NCBI RefSeq assembly: GCF_900115155.1
Contig: NZ_FOVM01000008.1
Location: forward strand, 1-64,000
DNA from: Mycetocola miduiensis
Lineage (GTDB): Bacteria; Actinomycetota; Actinomycetes; Actinomycetales; Microbacteriaceae
Direction: 5' to 3'
Length of the DNA stretch: 64,000 bases
Shown: one piece after another, positions 50,301 to 58,382 of the stretch
Position numbering within the stretch: the first letter of the stretch is position 1
Layout of the letters: each line of letters opens with the position of its first letter
The notes under the pieces: generated by a model
What the model was told of the DNA's origin: nothing
What the model saw: the letters and a program-made list of their open reading frames with translations, nothing else
The model's database searches: none
Program-made: the position numbers and the translations under genes

Positions 50301-51893
50301 ATCGCCGCGGCCGACTCGGCCCGCATTCCAGCTCCACGTCGGCCGTGGCAGGACGAACTCGCCCCCGCCTACGACCTCGGAAAGCTCCGGCAGCGCACTG
50401 ACGCCCAGTTGCTGCTCGGCGTGTCAGACCTCCCCGAGCAGCAGCTCCAGCTCCCGGTGTACTTCAACCCAGACGTCGACGGGCACCTCGTCATCTACGG
50501 CACCGGCGGGTCGGGTAAGAGCACGGTGCTGCGCACGCTCGCCACGGCGGCGGCGATCACTCCTCGCGGCGGGCCGGTCGAGGTGTACGGGCTCGACTTC
50601 GGAGGCGGAAGCCTGCGGATGCTGCAGGACCTGCCTCACGTCGGTGCGGTCATCCACGGTGATGACACCGAACGTGTGATCCGGCTGATGCGGCAGCTCA
50701 AGCAGGAACTCGAATCGCGCGGTCCCCGGTACGCGGAAGCCAACGCGTCCTCGATCGTCGACTACCGTCAACTCACCAACCAGGCCAATGAGCGCCGGAT
50801 CCTCCTCGTGATCGACGGCTTCCAGAATTTCCGTCAGGACTTCGAGATCCCCGCAGGCCGGTCGCAGTGGTACAACGTCTTCGCCGACATCATCTCCGGC
50901 GGACGTCAAGTGGGCATGCACGTCGCCTTCGCCGCCGACCGCACCGGCTCCGTGCCGAGCTCGATCAGTTCGAGCGTGCAACGCCGGGTCGTTCTCCGGC
51001 TCGCGGATGAGACCGCGTACGCCATGGTCGACGTCCCAAGCGACATCCTCTCGTCGTCGTCACCGGCCGGCCGGGCGATCGTAGACGGCGAAGAGACCCA
51101 GATCGCCGTGCTCGGTGGCTCCGCCTCACTATCTGACCAGTCTGCGGCGACGAAGGAGCTTGCCGCGGCGATGACGCGCGCCGGTGTGATCCCGGCGCAG
51201 CCGATCCGGTCGCTGCCGAAGGAGTATCCCGTCTCCGAATTGCCCACCCGCGTGGGAGCCTTCCCGGCAATCGGGCTCAGCGACGAAGACCTCGGGCCAA
51301 CGGGCATCGAACTGGTGGGCACCTTCCTCATCGCCGGCCCGCCGGCGAGCGGGCGAACCACCGCACTGCTCGGAATGGTCGAGTCGATCAGCCGGTTCGA
51401 CCCGGAGATCCGGTTGTACTACATCGGGAACAAACGATCCGTCGTGAGCGGTCACCCGGGCTTCATTTCCGCCGCGCTGACGATCGAGGATGCCGCGTCG
51501 CTGGCGAAGGAACTGCTCGCGGCGATCGTCGATCCCGACACCGACGGCACCATCGCCGTGATCGTCGAACAGATCGGGGACTTCCTGCAGACGCCTGCGG
51601 ACAACCCGATCGTCGACATGATCCGCGCCATCAAGCGCAGCGATCACTTCATCCTCGCTGAAGCGGAGTCGAGCTCCTGGTCGAGCTCCTGGCCGTTGCT
51701 GGGCGAGTTCAAGAACGCGCGGCGGGGGCTGCTCCTGCAGCCCGAGACCATCGACGGTGACATCGTGCTCAAAACCAGCCTGCCGCGGATGCAGCGGGCC
51801 GAGTTCCCGCAGGGGAGAGGCGTCCTCGTGTCCGGCGGCACGTTCGTCCGGGTTCAGCTTCCGCTCGCACACGCCCCGGTGCCCGTGGGCTGA
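47391..51893 (+). CDS. essC: FHA-containing FtsK/SpoIIIE-type T7SS ATPase (EssC-like)
   Basis: A 1500-residue motor protein of type VII secretion. An FHA domain at about residues 105-190 (YTVGRDPSCDIVV, SKKHARLEV, DLGSANGVEVDG) is followed by two membrane helices (~237-280) and three tandem ATPase domains. D1 has Walker A GGTTGSGKS at 711-719 and Walker B VLVIDEFAAL. D2 has GTGGSGKST at 1037-1045 but IDG in place of DE. D3 has GPPASGRTT at 1316-1324, with Arg replacing the Walker lysine. N-terminal FHA plus three ATPases is the EssC (T7SSb) layout, unlike mycobacterial EccC. Confidence 0.92.
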   Translation: MRLKLTLARPSGSRDDIIITTDAGATITEVASTIARVDPTQSAPPEGNYTLQAALPGHTEWLALPPDAPVGESWIGSGATVQLSDAGRYFSQAKTGHAPTIATITLLSGPDVGRSIPLAAGSYTVGRDPSCDIVVNDKLVSKKHARLEVANAVDVIDLGSANGVEVDGGIVARLHVTESETIRLGDTDLKIALHQSVAEAGVAPKAGPIFFNRSPKVERRYSGQEFTAPEVPAEKEPQPFPLLAMLTPMLMGGALFMLTKNPMSLLFIAMTPMMLIGNYITAKRRDKRALKKAIAKFDSRLADLDERLQKESVTEHDLRLAEAPSTAEALDGAMRRGPLLWTRRPEHWSFLNVRLGIGSMTTRNTVKTSEHGDLLPKFQERLEALIKKNKYVAGVPIIDNLHDSGALGIAGSPSAAIGSLNSILVQLTALHSPAELAVAAMVTPQWSDELAWLKWIPHTSSPHSPIDGVHLADSAASAANLLSALEEIIETRIAAQKAKIERRGAMKQKNAALERGAVVGDSHDEGFQAPLPAIVVLIADDVSVDRARIVQLAEQAADAGVYPIWMARDVTSLPAVCRTWLSVPDDDGHATVGYVRIGETITDVVTELIDPQTALDYARRMAPVIDAGALVSDSSDLPRSVSMVALLGHDLVEHSDAVVDRWRQNTSIHDRTPGIQPKKRRAGKLRATVGSAGVDAMHLDLRTQGPHALVGGTTGSGKSEFLQAWVLGMAAEYSPDRVTFLFVDYKGGSAFADCVNLPHCVGLVTDLSPHLVRRALTSLRAELHFREHLLNRKKAKDLLELEKRGDPESPPALVLVIDEFAALAGEVPEFVDGVVDIAQRGRSLGIHLIMATQRPAGVIKDNLRANTNLRIALRMADESDSSDVVGVKDAAHYDPALPGRGLAKTGPGRLQTFQSAYAGGWTSREPDRPGIEVTELRFGAEARWEEPGRDSVDESRDLGPTDQQRLVASIIAAADSARIPAPRRPWQDELAPAYDLGKLRQRTDAQLLLGVSDLPEQQLQLPVYFNPDVDGHLVIYGTGGSGKSTVLRTLATAAAITPRGGPVEVYGLDFGGGSLRMLQDLPHVGAVIHGDDTERVIRLMRQLKQELESRGPRYAEANASSIVDYRQLTNQANERRILLVIDGFQNFRQDFEIPAGRSQWYNVFADIISGGRQVGMHVAFAADRTGSVPSSISSSVQRRVVLRLADETAYAMVDVPSDILSSSSPAGRAIVDGEETQIAVLGGSASLSDQSAATKELAAAMTRAGVIPAQPIRSLPKEYPVSELPTRVGAFPAIGLSDEDLGPTGIELVGTFLIAGPPASGRTTALLGMVESISRFDPEIRLYYIGNKRSVVSGHPGFISAALTIEDAASLAKELLAAIVDPDTDGTIAVIVEQIGDFLQTPADNPIVDMIRAIKRSDHFILAEAESSSWSSSWPLLGEFKNARRGLLLQPETIDGDIVLKTSLPRMQRAEFPQGRGVLVSGGTFVRVQLPLAHAPVPVG

Positions 51894-51894
51894 C

Positions 51895-51941
51895 ATGGGG
51901 AGCACTCCCCATCGACGGCGGAGAGACGGCTCCGTTAGGTT
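51895..51941 (+). promoter_or_regulatory. Inverted repeat and candidate promoter of the esx genes
   Basis: ATGGGGAG and CTCCCCAT form a perfect 8-bp inverted repeat with a two-base spacer (51895-51912), starting one base after the essC stop. TCGACG (51912-51917) and TAGGTT (51936-51941), 18 bases apart, could be -35 and -10. The inverted repeat touching the -35 looks like an operator. Confidence 0.42.
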
Positions 51942-51995
51942 GTTCACGTGGGGGCGATCCAAACGGGATCTCCAAGCAAAGGATTGGAACAGACC

Positions 51996-52292
51996 ATGGC
52001 AAACATCAACGTAACCTTCCAGGACCTGAAGACCGCTTCCGGCCAGATTCTCACCGGCAAGGGTGCTCTCGAAGACAAGATCAACGAACTTCAGCGTCTC
52101 GTCACCGACCTGGTCTCCAGCGGCTTTGTGACCGACCAGGCCTCCGGCGCGTTCCACGAATCCTTCACCACCTTCACCCAGGGAGCGACCCAGGCGGTCG
52201 GTGGCGCACAGGGCATGGCCGACTACCTCACCAAGGCAGCAGACTCGCTGCAGAGCGCCGACCAGGAGCTCGCCAACGCGATCCGCGGCTAA
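51996..52292 (+). CDS. WXG100-like Esx protein
   Basis: A 98-residue helical hairpin protein of the size and position of ESAT-6-type T7SS substrates. Two long amphipathic helices flank a turn near residue 45, where the canonical Trp-X-Gly is replaced by SSGFVTDQASGAF. Secretion by the adjacent EssC-like ATPase is inferred. The ATG at 51996 starts MANINVTFQDLK after a GGAT/GGAAC leader. A strong hairpin follows the gene. Confidence 0.82.
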   Translation: MANINVTFQDLKTASGQILTGKGALEDKINELQRLVTDLVSSGFVTDQASGAFHESFTTFTQGATQAVGGAQGMADYLTKAADSLQSADQELANAIRG

Positions 52293-52306
52293 GTCCGATC
52301 TTCTTG

Positions 52307-52340
52307 TCGGGGAGGGCCGGCTTCGGCCGGGCCTCCCCGA
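52307..52340 (+). terminator. Hairpin terminator after the first esx gene
   Basis: A 15-step stem (one G-G mismatch) closed by a C(TTCG)G tetraloop is followed by the T-rich TTCCTGATTCATT. It should partly stop transcription and give an excess of the first Esx protein over downstream products. Confidence 0.78.
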
Positions 52341-52391
52341 TTCCTGATTCATTACGTCATCTTCCGCGCACGCATCTTCCAGGGGGACACC

Positions 52392-52721
52392 ATGGGCGAC
52401 AGGCTCGTCATCGAGGGTGAACTGCTCACCCAGACGCAGACTCATCTGCAGTCGATCCTCACCGAGTTCGAGGGTGCTGAGAAATTCAGCGAGCACGTCG
52501 CCTCGCTCACCGGCCACCCGCGGCTCGAGAACGAAGTCCGGGGGTTCGCGTCCAGTTGGAACATCAAACGCGCCGAAGTCATCAAATCCGTGACGGCGCT
52601 GAAAGAGTCGATCGGCGCGATCAGCGACGCCTTCAACACCCTCGACGCCGACCTCGCGAAGGCGCTCGCCGACACCGCGGGGCCCGTGCAGGCCGTGCCA
52701 GGCATCCCTTCGGCATCCTGA
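52392..52721 (+). CDS. Second Esx-like small helical protein
   Basis: A 109-residue mostly helical protein placed between the first esx gene and the large secretion-signal protein. Its helices (residues ~5-35 and 55-95) are joined by a segment containing SSWNIKR, which has a Trp but no Gly at +2, so it is at best a divergent WXG100. It may be a secreted partner or a chaperone of the next gene. The ATG follows GGGGGA. Confidence 0.65.
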   Translation: MGDRLVIEGELLTQTQTHLQSILTEFEGAEKFSEHVASLTGHPRLENEVRGFASSWNIKRAEVIKSVTALKESIGAISDAFNTLDADLAKALADTAGPVQAVPGIPSAS

Positions 52722-52753
52722 ACTGCTTTCGTCGACAGATAGGTACGACTCTC

Positions 52754-54133
52754 ATGACTGACTTCGCTGATCTGACCGGGGAGCCCGCGTCGCTCAAGAC
52801 CTATGCCACGCGCTACCTGCAGATCGCCGACGCGATTCAGAGCGCATCCGCCGCGCTCAAGGCCGTCGGTGAGGGCAGCGACAGCATGGTCTCGCTGGCC
52901 GTCAACGAGGTTCGGGGGAAGGCGAAGAAGGGCGGTGAGGACATCGCGGAGGCCGAGACGCGCTACCGCACGACCGCGCAGGCCCTTCTGACCTATGCCG
53001 GCGCACTCGAGGATGCCCAAGCCAAAGCCGTCCAGGCCCGCGGCGAATACGAGGCGGCCCAGGGCAGCCACGCCACCGCACAGGCTCGCGCCCAGGAGTT
53101 CGACGACAAAGCACAGGTGCCTGGCGCGGACCAGGCGGCCGACGCCAGGTCCGCGTCGACCTGGAGCACCCGCGCCTCGAACCTCGCGGCGAACATGGGG
53201 TCGGCCGAAGCAAAATACAACGAAGCGGTCGCCGACAAAGACCGGGCGGGCAACGCAGCCGCGGATGCCATCAGCACCGTCGTCTCCGATGACGGCATCA
53301 GTGACAGCTGGTGGGACAAGCTCGTCGACTTCTGCGAGAAGATCGGCGACGGTCTTGCGATCGCCGCGCTGCTCCTGTCATGGGTGCCCATCCTCGGGCA
53401 GGTGCTCCTCGTCCTCTCCGCGATCGTCAGCATCATCAAACTCATCGACTCCCTGATCAAGTTCGTGAAGGGCGAGATGACTCTCGGAGAAGTCGTCGGC
53501 GCCGCCGTCGGCGTCGTGCTGAGCGTCATCGGCGGTAAGGCGCTCATGGTTGCCCTGAAGGGGCTGAAGTCGCTGCAGGCAGGAAGCAAAGTCGCGACAG
53601 CAGCTCAGAAACTCGCCAGCAGGCAGAACGCCGGACAGTCAAGCCGCAGCGCGCGCAAGGCGCTGAACCGGGCGAAGGGCAAGAAAGAAGCCGCGGCCAA
53701 GGATTTCCGGGACGCCTTCAAGCCCAAAGGCAAGGACATCACTGACGAATTGAAGAGCACGTTCGTCAAACCGTTCACGGAGTTGAAGGACGCCTTCACG
53801 AAGCGACCGGAGGCATCCGACCTCGTCAAGGCCCTCATCCGCGGCAACGAGGACATCCTCCCCGCCGCCATGTCGGCAGGCGGTGCCCCCAAATATCTGC
53901 AGCTGTTGAAGCAGAACACCACCAACACCATCTCGTTCGAGGACCTGCCGACGAGCCTCAAGGTCGTCATCCTCTTCGAGGCGTCGAAGGTCTTCGGTGG
54001 TGCTGCTGAGACGCTGACCGCACCGTTCATCGGGGATGTGCCGTTCACCATCGAATCACTGGCCGGCAAGATCACCGAGTCAGTCCCCGACCGGGTCGCC
54101 GACACCGTTGACGGCACCGTCGGCGCTCGGTGA
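52754..54133 (+). CDS. Putative T7SS-secreted protein with hydrophobic middle
   Basis: A 459-residue protein. Residues 1-100 form a helical bundle beginning LTGEPASLKTYATRYLQIADAI, like the putative T7SS secretion-signal domain of actinobacterial toxins. A long coiled coil follows (~100-170), then SWWDKLVDF and three hydrophobic stretches (about 195-285), as in pretoxin regions. The basic C-terminal ~170 residues match no toxin I recognise. The ATG at 52754 gives this start. Its position after two Esx-like genes supports secretion. Confidence 0.68.
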   Translation: MTDFADLTGEPASLKTYATRYLQIADAIQSASAALKAVGEGSDSMVSLAVNEVRGKAKKGGEDIAEAETRYRTTAQALLTYAGALEDAQAKAVQARGEYEAAQGSHATAQARAQEFDDKAQVPGADQAADARSASTWSTRASNLAANMGSAEAKYNEAVADKDRAGNAAADAISTVVSDDGISDSWWDKLVDFCEKIGDGLAIAALLLSWVPILGQVLLVLSAIVSIIKLIDSLIKFVKGEMTLGEVVGAAVGVVLSVIGGKALMVALKGLKSLQAGSKVATAAQKLASRQNAGQSSRSARKALNRAKGKKEAAAKDFRDAFKPKGKDITDELKSTFVKPFTELKDAFTKRPEASDLVKALIRGNEDILPAAMSAGGAPKYLQLLKQNTTNTISFEDLPTSLKVVILFEASKVFGGAAETLTAPFIGDVPFTIESLAGKITESVPDRVADTVDGTVGAR

Positions 54134-54153
54134 GCCCGATAGGTTAGAGATCT

Positions 54154-54756
54154 ATGGTTTCCCGATCGCACATCTCCGCCGTGCTCCTGAACCTGCCCGA
54201 AGACTGGTTCGATGTCGACCTCGAGTCCGACGACCCGACGGCCTGGATCGACGGGCTTGACCTCGACTTCACAGAGAACGCCGACCGGGTGGCGATGGTC
54301 CGCGCGCTTGAATCGGTCCGGGCGGCCTTCGTTGAGGACTCGGTCGATGTTGCCGCGCTGTACCTCCCGCAGCCGAACGACGGGATCATCGGCGCGGCGA
54401 TGGTGCTCGACGTCTTCGAGATCGCTGAAGGAGACTCGCCAGAGAGTTACCTCGACTTCGTGGAGTCGCACCGGAACCTCCGCAGCCCGGAGCTCGACAT
54501 CTCCGCTTTCCAGTCCTGGCGCTCCGCCCACCCGAGCGGCGAACTCGTCGGCTACAGCCACCTCGCCCTCGTCACCCCGGGGCCCGACTCCGAAAGCAGC
54601 CTCGAGGAACGAGCGGTATTCGCCATCTTCCCTCCCGGTGCATCGCAGATGGTCCGCATCACCTTTCGCACCGCGCGGCTGGGCGCGTTCGTCGACATCG
54701 CAACCGAAGCGAGTGCCATGGTGAACGACATGACCTTCGACTTGGAGCCCCAGTGA
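54154..54756 (+). CDS. Unknown 200-residue acidic protein of the T7SS locus
   Basis: A soluble, acidic protein without signal peptide. It opens VLLNLPEDWFDVDLES and ends in a strand-helix unit (MVRITFRTARLGAFVDIATEASAMVNDMTF), a plan shared by the next gene, so the two may be distant homologues of a PsbP/LpqN-like fold. It directly follows the putative secreted protein, which would suit an immunity protein or chaperone, but there is no direct evidence. The stop overlaps the next start (GTGA). Confidence 0.6.
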   Translation: MVSRSHISAVLLNLPEDWFDVDLESDDPTAWIDGLDLDFTENADRVAMVRALESVRAAFVEDSVDVAALYLPQPNDGIIGAAMVLDVFEIAEGDSPESYLDFVESHRNLRSPELDISAFQSWRSAHPSGELVGYSHLALVTPGPDSESSLEERAVFAIFPPGASQMVRITFRTARLGAFVDIATEASAMVNDMTFDLEPQ

Positions 54757-55376
54757 CGCGCCAGGTGACCCTGACCGGGGAAGACCTCTCGATCGTGCTG
54801 CCCGGCTCATGGGCCGTCATCCCGCTGACGACGGCCGAAGCCGGTGAACGCCGTGTTTCGGCGCTGATCAAGAAGCAGCTCGGCCGCAACGACCGGCTCG
54901 CCGGACTACGCCGCGAACTCCGCGAGAGCATCAACATGTCCGTCCGCGAAGCCGTCGACCTGGGTGCCGTCGGGCTCGCCATCTCGCTTGAAATCCTGCC
55001 CGGGATCCCTTTCCCGGCCTCGCTGCTGATTCTGCCGCTCGACTGGCCGACCACGGCCGGCGATCCGGATGCTCCTCAGGCGCAGCGGCTGCTCGCCGCT
55101 TATCCCGGCTCGGTCCTCGTCGAAGAAAGGGCAGTGCGGCCGATCGTCCGTCGTCACGAGCTCGTCTCGACCAGCTACGACACCGAGTCCTCACAGGACC
55201 TCAGAATCAACTATTGGCTCCCAGCCGGCGATGGCAGCAGCATCGTCCGGGTCTACGTCAAAGCTCCGATGGCGCACACGCCGCCCCTGTGGCTGGAGCT
55301 CTTCGACACCATCATCGGGTCACTTGGCTGGCTCAACGACGTGCCCGTCGGCGCAGAGGAGGCCGTTCGTGGCTGA
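54753..55376 (+). CDS. Unknown 207-residue protein of the T7SS locus
   Basis: A soluble protein opening LSIVLPGSWAVIPL and closing IVRVYVKAPMAHTPPLWLELFDTIIGSLGWL. This mirrors the layout of the preceding protein and suggests a common ancestor. No known domain is recognised with certainty. The GTG overlaps the previous stop, and the gene shares eight bases with the next, so the three are co-translated. Confidence 0.6.
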   Translation: MTRQVTLTGEDLSIVLPGSWAVIPLTTAEAGERRVSALIKKQLGRNDRLAGLRRELRESINMSVREAVDLGAVGLAISLEILPGIPFPASLLILPLDWPTTAGDPDAPQAQRLLAAYPGSVLVEERAVRPIVRRHELVSTSYDTESSQDLRINYWLPAGDGSSIVRVYVKAPMAHTPPLWLELFDTIIGSLGWLNDVPVGAEEAVRG

Positions 55377-56220
55377 AGAAACCGACACGATTTCACATGA
55401 GCCCCGCGCGGACCGTGAGGAACGCGCGGCGAAGCTGCGTCGCGGCGTCGCACTCGTCGGAAACCTTATCGGTGCACTCGCGCTTCTCGCCGCCGTCGCA
55501 TCCGTTGCCGCAATACTGTGGTTCACCTCACACGATGTGTCGATCGGTTCTGTGATCGACGACGACCCAGCAGGGACGATGACGATCGCGTTCCCGTTCC
55601 TGATGGTTGCGCTGTCGATGATCGGGTTCTTTTTCGGCCAGTTCGGTGCTAGGGGGCGCTGGGGAACCAGCGAGAAGACCTCGGTACTGCAGAGCGGCTC
55701 GTTCCGGGTGGAGCTTCGCCCGATCAGCGTCGGCCTGCATGGTCTTTTTCTCGGCCTGGCGGTGCTCGCCTGGGCACTTTTCGTTCTTGTGCCCGTCGCG
55801 CTTGAGGCCGCAGGCACGCTCAGCCCTGCACCGGGCGGATCAGCCGCCGAACAGTTCTGGTTCACGGTCGTCGTGTACGCCGTCGTGACGGGGGCCATCG
55901 CGGCCGTCGTCGCCGTCTCGCTGCTCAAGAAGGTCACGTACAACCGGTCGCTCGAGCGCGGCCGAAGCACGATCGTCGACGGTTCGCCGTCGCAGGTCGC
56001 CTGGCGGCGGTTCTCCCACGTCTGGCGTGGTGAGCTGATGATCGCTGCCGCGGCGGGTGCTGCGATCGGGTTGAGCCCGATCGGTTTCCACCTCGACAGC
56101 CTCGCGTTCGGCCTCGCCTTCGCAGTGGCCGGGGCCGCTCTGCTCGCCGCGTCGATCGCATTGGCGCTCAACTCATGGCGTTCCGGCCTGCCGGTCGAGC
56201 GCGTCGAGTCATACACCTGA
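55369..56220 (+). CDS. Polytopic membrane protein of the T7SS locus
   Basis: A 283-residue protein with an acidic/basic cytoplasmic N-terminus and six predicted helices (about 28-50, 65-85, 122-145, 165-185, 225-243 and 250-270). It has no known family. The GTG at 55369 follows GAGGAGG and overlaps the previous gene by eight bases. In this locus it could be a membrane partner of the EssC-like ATPase, standing in for the missing EccB/EccD/EsaA-type components, but this is inference. Confidence 0.62.
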   Translation: MAEETDTISHEPRADREERAAKLRRGVALVGNLIGALALLAAVASVAAILWFTSHDVSIGSVIDDDPAGTMTIAFPFLMVALSMIGFFFGQFGARGRWGTSEKTSVLQSGSFRVELRPISVGLHGLFLGLAVLAWALFVLVPVALEAAGTLSPAPGGSAAEQFWFTVVVYAVVTGAIAAVVAVSLLKKVTYNRSLERGRSTIVDGSPSQVAWRRFSHVWRGELMIAAAAGAAIGLSPIGFHLDSLAFGLAFAVAGAALLAASIALALNSWRSGLPVERVESYT

Positions 56221-56240
56221 GCCAGGGGCATTGACGAACC

Positions 56241-57074
56241 ATGGCTCCACGGACCGAAACCATCAGAACGTCACGCTCGGCGGTCACCATCTCGGTGACC
56301 GGCCGGACCGAGACCGGGCATGTGCGTGAACACAACGAGGACAGCCTGCTGGCGTCAGCCCCGATCTTTGCCGTGGCCGACGGTATGGGCGGGCACTCCC
56401 GCGGCGACCTTGCCAGCCAGACGATGGTGCATCAGCTGTCGCACAGCATCCGGCCGGGCGAGCCGACCACCCCGGAGGCCGTCTTCACGGCGATCACCGC
56501 CGCCAATTCCTTCATCATGTCCTGGGCTGAGCAGACGGGAATCGCGGGCACAACCGTTGCAGGCCTGGCGCTCGTGACGCTGTCGGCCCAAGCCGATTGC
56601 CACTGGATGGCCTTCAACATTGGCGACTCGCGCGTCTACCTCTGGGAGAACAACTCCCTGCGACAGGTCACCGTGGACCACTCGGCGATCCAGGAACTCC
56701 TCGATGCAGGAAGCATCACCGCGTTCGAAGCGCTCACGCACCCCGAGCGCAACGTCGTGACGCGCGCAGTCGGGGTCGAGACGGATGCCGACCCCGACGT
56801 CTGGCTGCTCCCCGCGTCTGATCACCAGGTCTTCCTTCTGTGTTCAGACGGGCTCACCCGTGAAGTGTCGACCGAGCAGATCGAAGCCGTCCTCCGTTCA
56901 GGAGCGGCCGACCCAGCGGACCGGCTGGTCGAACTTGCGCTCGAAGCGGGCGCCCGCGACAACGTCACCGTGCTGGTCGTCGATTCAACAAGCGTCGACA
57001 CCACGCCACCGCGCCCGGGATATCATGACAATCGGTCGCTCGGTTATCTCGAGCAGACCCTGCCGAGAGTGTGA
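56241..57074 (+). CDS. PP2C-family protein phosphatase
   Basis: A 277-residue Ser/Thr phosphatase of the PPM/PP2C family. The metal-binding signatures are complete: TGHVREHNEDSLL, VADGMGGHSRGDLAS, NIGDSRVYLW, LLCSDGLTREV and ARDNVTVLVV. It is cytoplasmic, since no membrane segment is seen. It probably reverses phosphorylation by the kinase encoded at 58383, a pairing common in Actinobacteria. The ATG at 56241 lies 20 bases after the membrane protein gene. Confidence 0.93.
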   Translation: MAPRTETIRTSRSAVTISVTGRTETGHVREHNEDSLLASAPIFAVADGMGGHSRGDLASQTMVHQLSHSIRPGEPTTPEAVFTAITAANSFIMSWAEQTGIAGTTVAGLALVTLSAQADCHWMAFNIGDSRVYLWENNSLRQVTVDHSAIQELLDAGSITAFEALTHPERNVVTRAVGVETDADPDVWLLPASDHQVFLLCSDGLTREVSTEQIEAVLRSGAADPADRLVELALEAGARDNVTVLVVDSTSVDTTPPRPGYHDNRSLGYLEQTLPRV

Positions 57075-57082
57075 GGGGTGGC

Positions 57083-58381
57083 ATGACCGGGTATAGCTAC
57101 GAGCCTGCGCAGGCGCATGAATGGCTGGCCGTTGCGACGGCCGGCCGTCTTCTTGTCGCCCGGGTAGACGACAATTCCGAGCGTGTGGCGCAACTCGCGG
57201 CAACGGGTGACCCGTCCACATCCGTCCAGGGAGTGCTCGAAGTCCTCACCGCTGATGGGCTCGGCGCCACCGGGCCGTTCGCGCTCCTGTTCTGGGTAGA
57301 CGGAGATCTCACCGACAAGGGACTCGGCGTCATCGTACGAGGCGATGCCGCTGTGATCGTCGACACTTCCGACGGCGAGGTGACGGTGTCATCCCGCGGC
57401 GTCACCACCTGGACGGAGCAGGTCATCGAGAGCCCCACCGGGTTCCGCGTTCAGTTCGACGCGTCGTCGCCATCGGGCCTACCGCAACTCCCGCTCCAGC
57501 AAGGCGCAGCCTGGGTGCGCCGCGTACAGCTCGCCGGTGTCGGTGCGACCGGCAGTGCGCGTGAGGGCACGGGAGCCGCCTCACGCACGTCGGCGCGGAA
57601 GTCCAGGCGCGAAACCGCCGCCGCCGCTGTCGAGCAAGCACCAGTGGCGCCCACTGCCGCAAAGTCGGCAGTACCAGCAGGTCCGGCCCCGGTTCACGAA
57701 GAGACCCGGGTGTTCCACACCAGCACGGGCAGCGGCGCACCGGCTACGGCAGAGGCTGAGACAGAGGCCGACGGCTACGACTACCTCTTCGGGGCAACGG
57801 TGTTCCGCCCGATCGGAGCCGCCGCCGTGCTCGCCGACGACGACGAGGATGCCGCGTCGTCGATGCCCGAGACACACTTCCTAAGCGAGGCGGAGGCCCC
57901 GCCGCGCCCGGCAGCACCGGGACCGGTTCTCGGTGACCATGACGGACGGACGATGCTCGCCGCCGACATTATGGCTGCCCGCAAACGGCCGGGTTCAGGA
58001 TCGGCACCCACCTCAGGTCCCACCCCGAACGCGCCCCGGCCGCCCGCCCACCGCTACGTGCTCTCCCTGCCGGAGGGTAAGTCGCAAGCGCTGTCGGCGC
58101 CGGTCATCCTCGGCCGTGCGCCGAGCGTCTCCAACGTCCCCGCATCGGTTCTGCCCCACCTCGTCACGCTGGTCGGTGACGACATCTCCCGCAGCCACCT
58201 CCGCGTCGCTGTTGAAGGCGACACGGTGGTCGTGACCGACCTGCACTCGAGCAACGGCACGCACATCATCGCCCCCGGCAAGCTTCCCCAGTTGCTGCGG
58301 GCAGGCGAACCGACCCCGGTCATCACCGGTACGACCATCGACCTCGGCAGCGACGTGCTTCTTCACGTCACGGAGGCGTAG
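57083..58381 (+). CDS. FHA domain protein
   Basis: A 432-residue cytoplasmic protein. The N-terminal ~155 residues form an unknown globular domain (EWLAVATAGRLLVARVDD, FALLFWVDGDLTDKGLGVIV). A disordered Ala/Pro/Glu linker of about 170 residues containing scattered Thr sites follows. The C-terminal FHA domain (VILGRAPSVSNV, ISRSHLRVAVEGDTVVV, DLHSSNGTHI) should bind phosphothreonine. It lies between phosphatase and kinase, pointing to a signalling adaptor. The ATG at 57083 is used; a GTG at 57071 is possible. Confidence 0.87.
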   Translation: MTGYSYEPAQAHEWLAVATAGRLLVARVDDNSERVAQLAATGDPSTSVQGVLEVLTADGLGATGPFALLFWVDGDLTDKGLGVIVRGDAAVIVDTSDGEVTVSSRGVTTWTEQVIESPTGFRVQFDASSPSGLPQLPLQQGAAWVRRVQLAGVGATGSAREGTGAASRTSARKSRRETAAAAVEQAPVAPTAAKSAVPAGPAPVHEETRVFHTSTGSGAPATAEAETEADGYDYLFGATVFRPIGAAAVLADDDEDAASSMPETHFLSEAEAPPRPAAPGPVLGDHDGRTMLAADIMAARKRPGSGSAPTSGPTPNAPRPPAHRYVLSLPEGKSQALSAPVILGRAPSVSNVPASVLPHLVTLVGDDISRSHLRVAVEGDTVVVTDLHSSNGTHIIAPGKLPQLLRAGEPTPVITGTTIDLGSDVLLHVTEA

Positions 58382-58382
58382 G

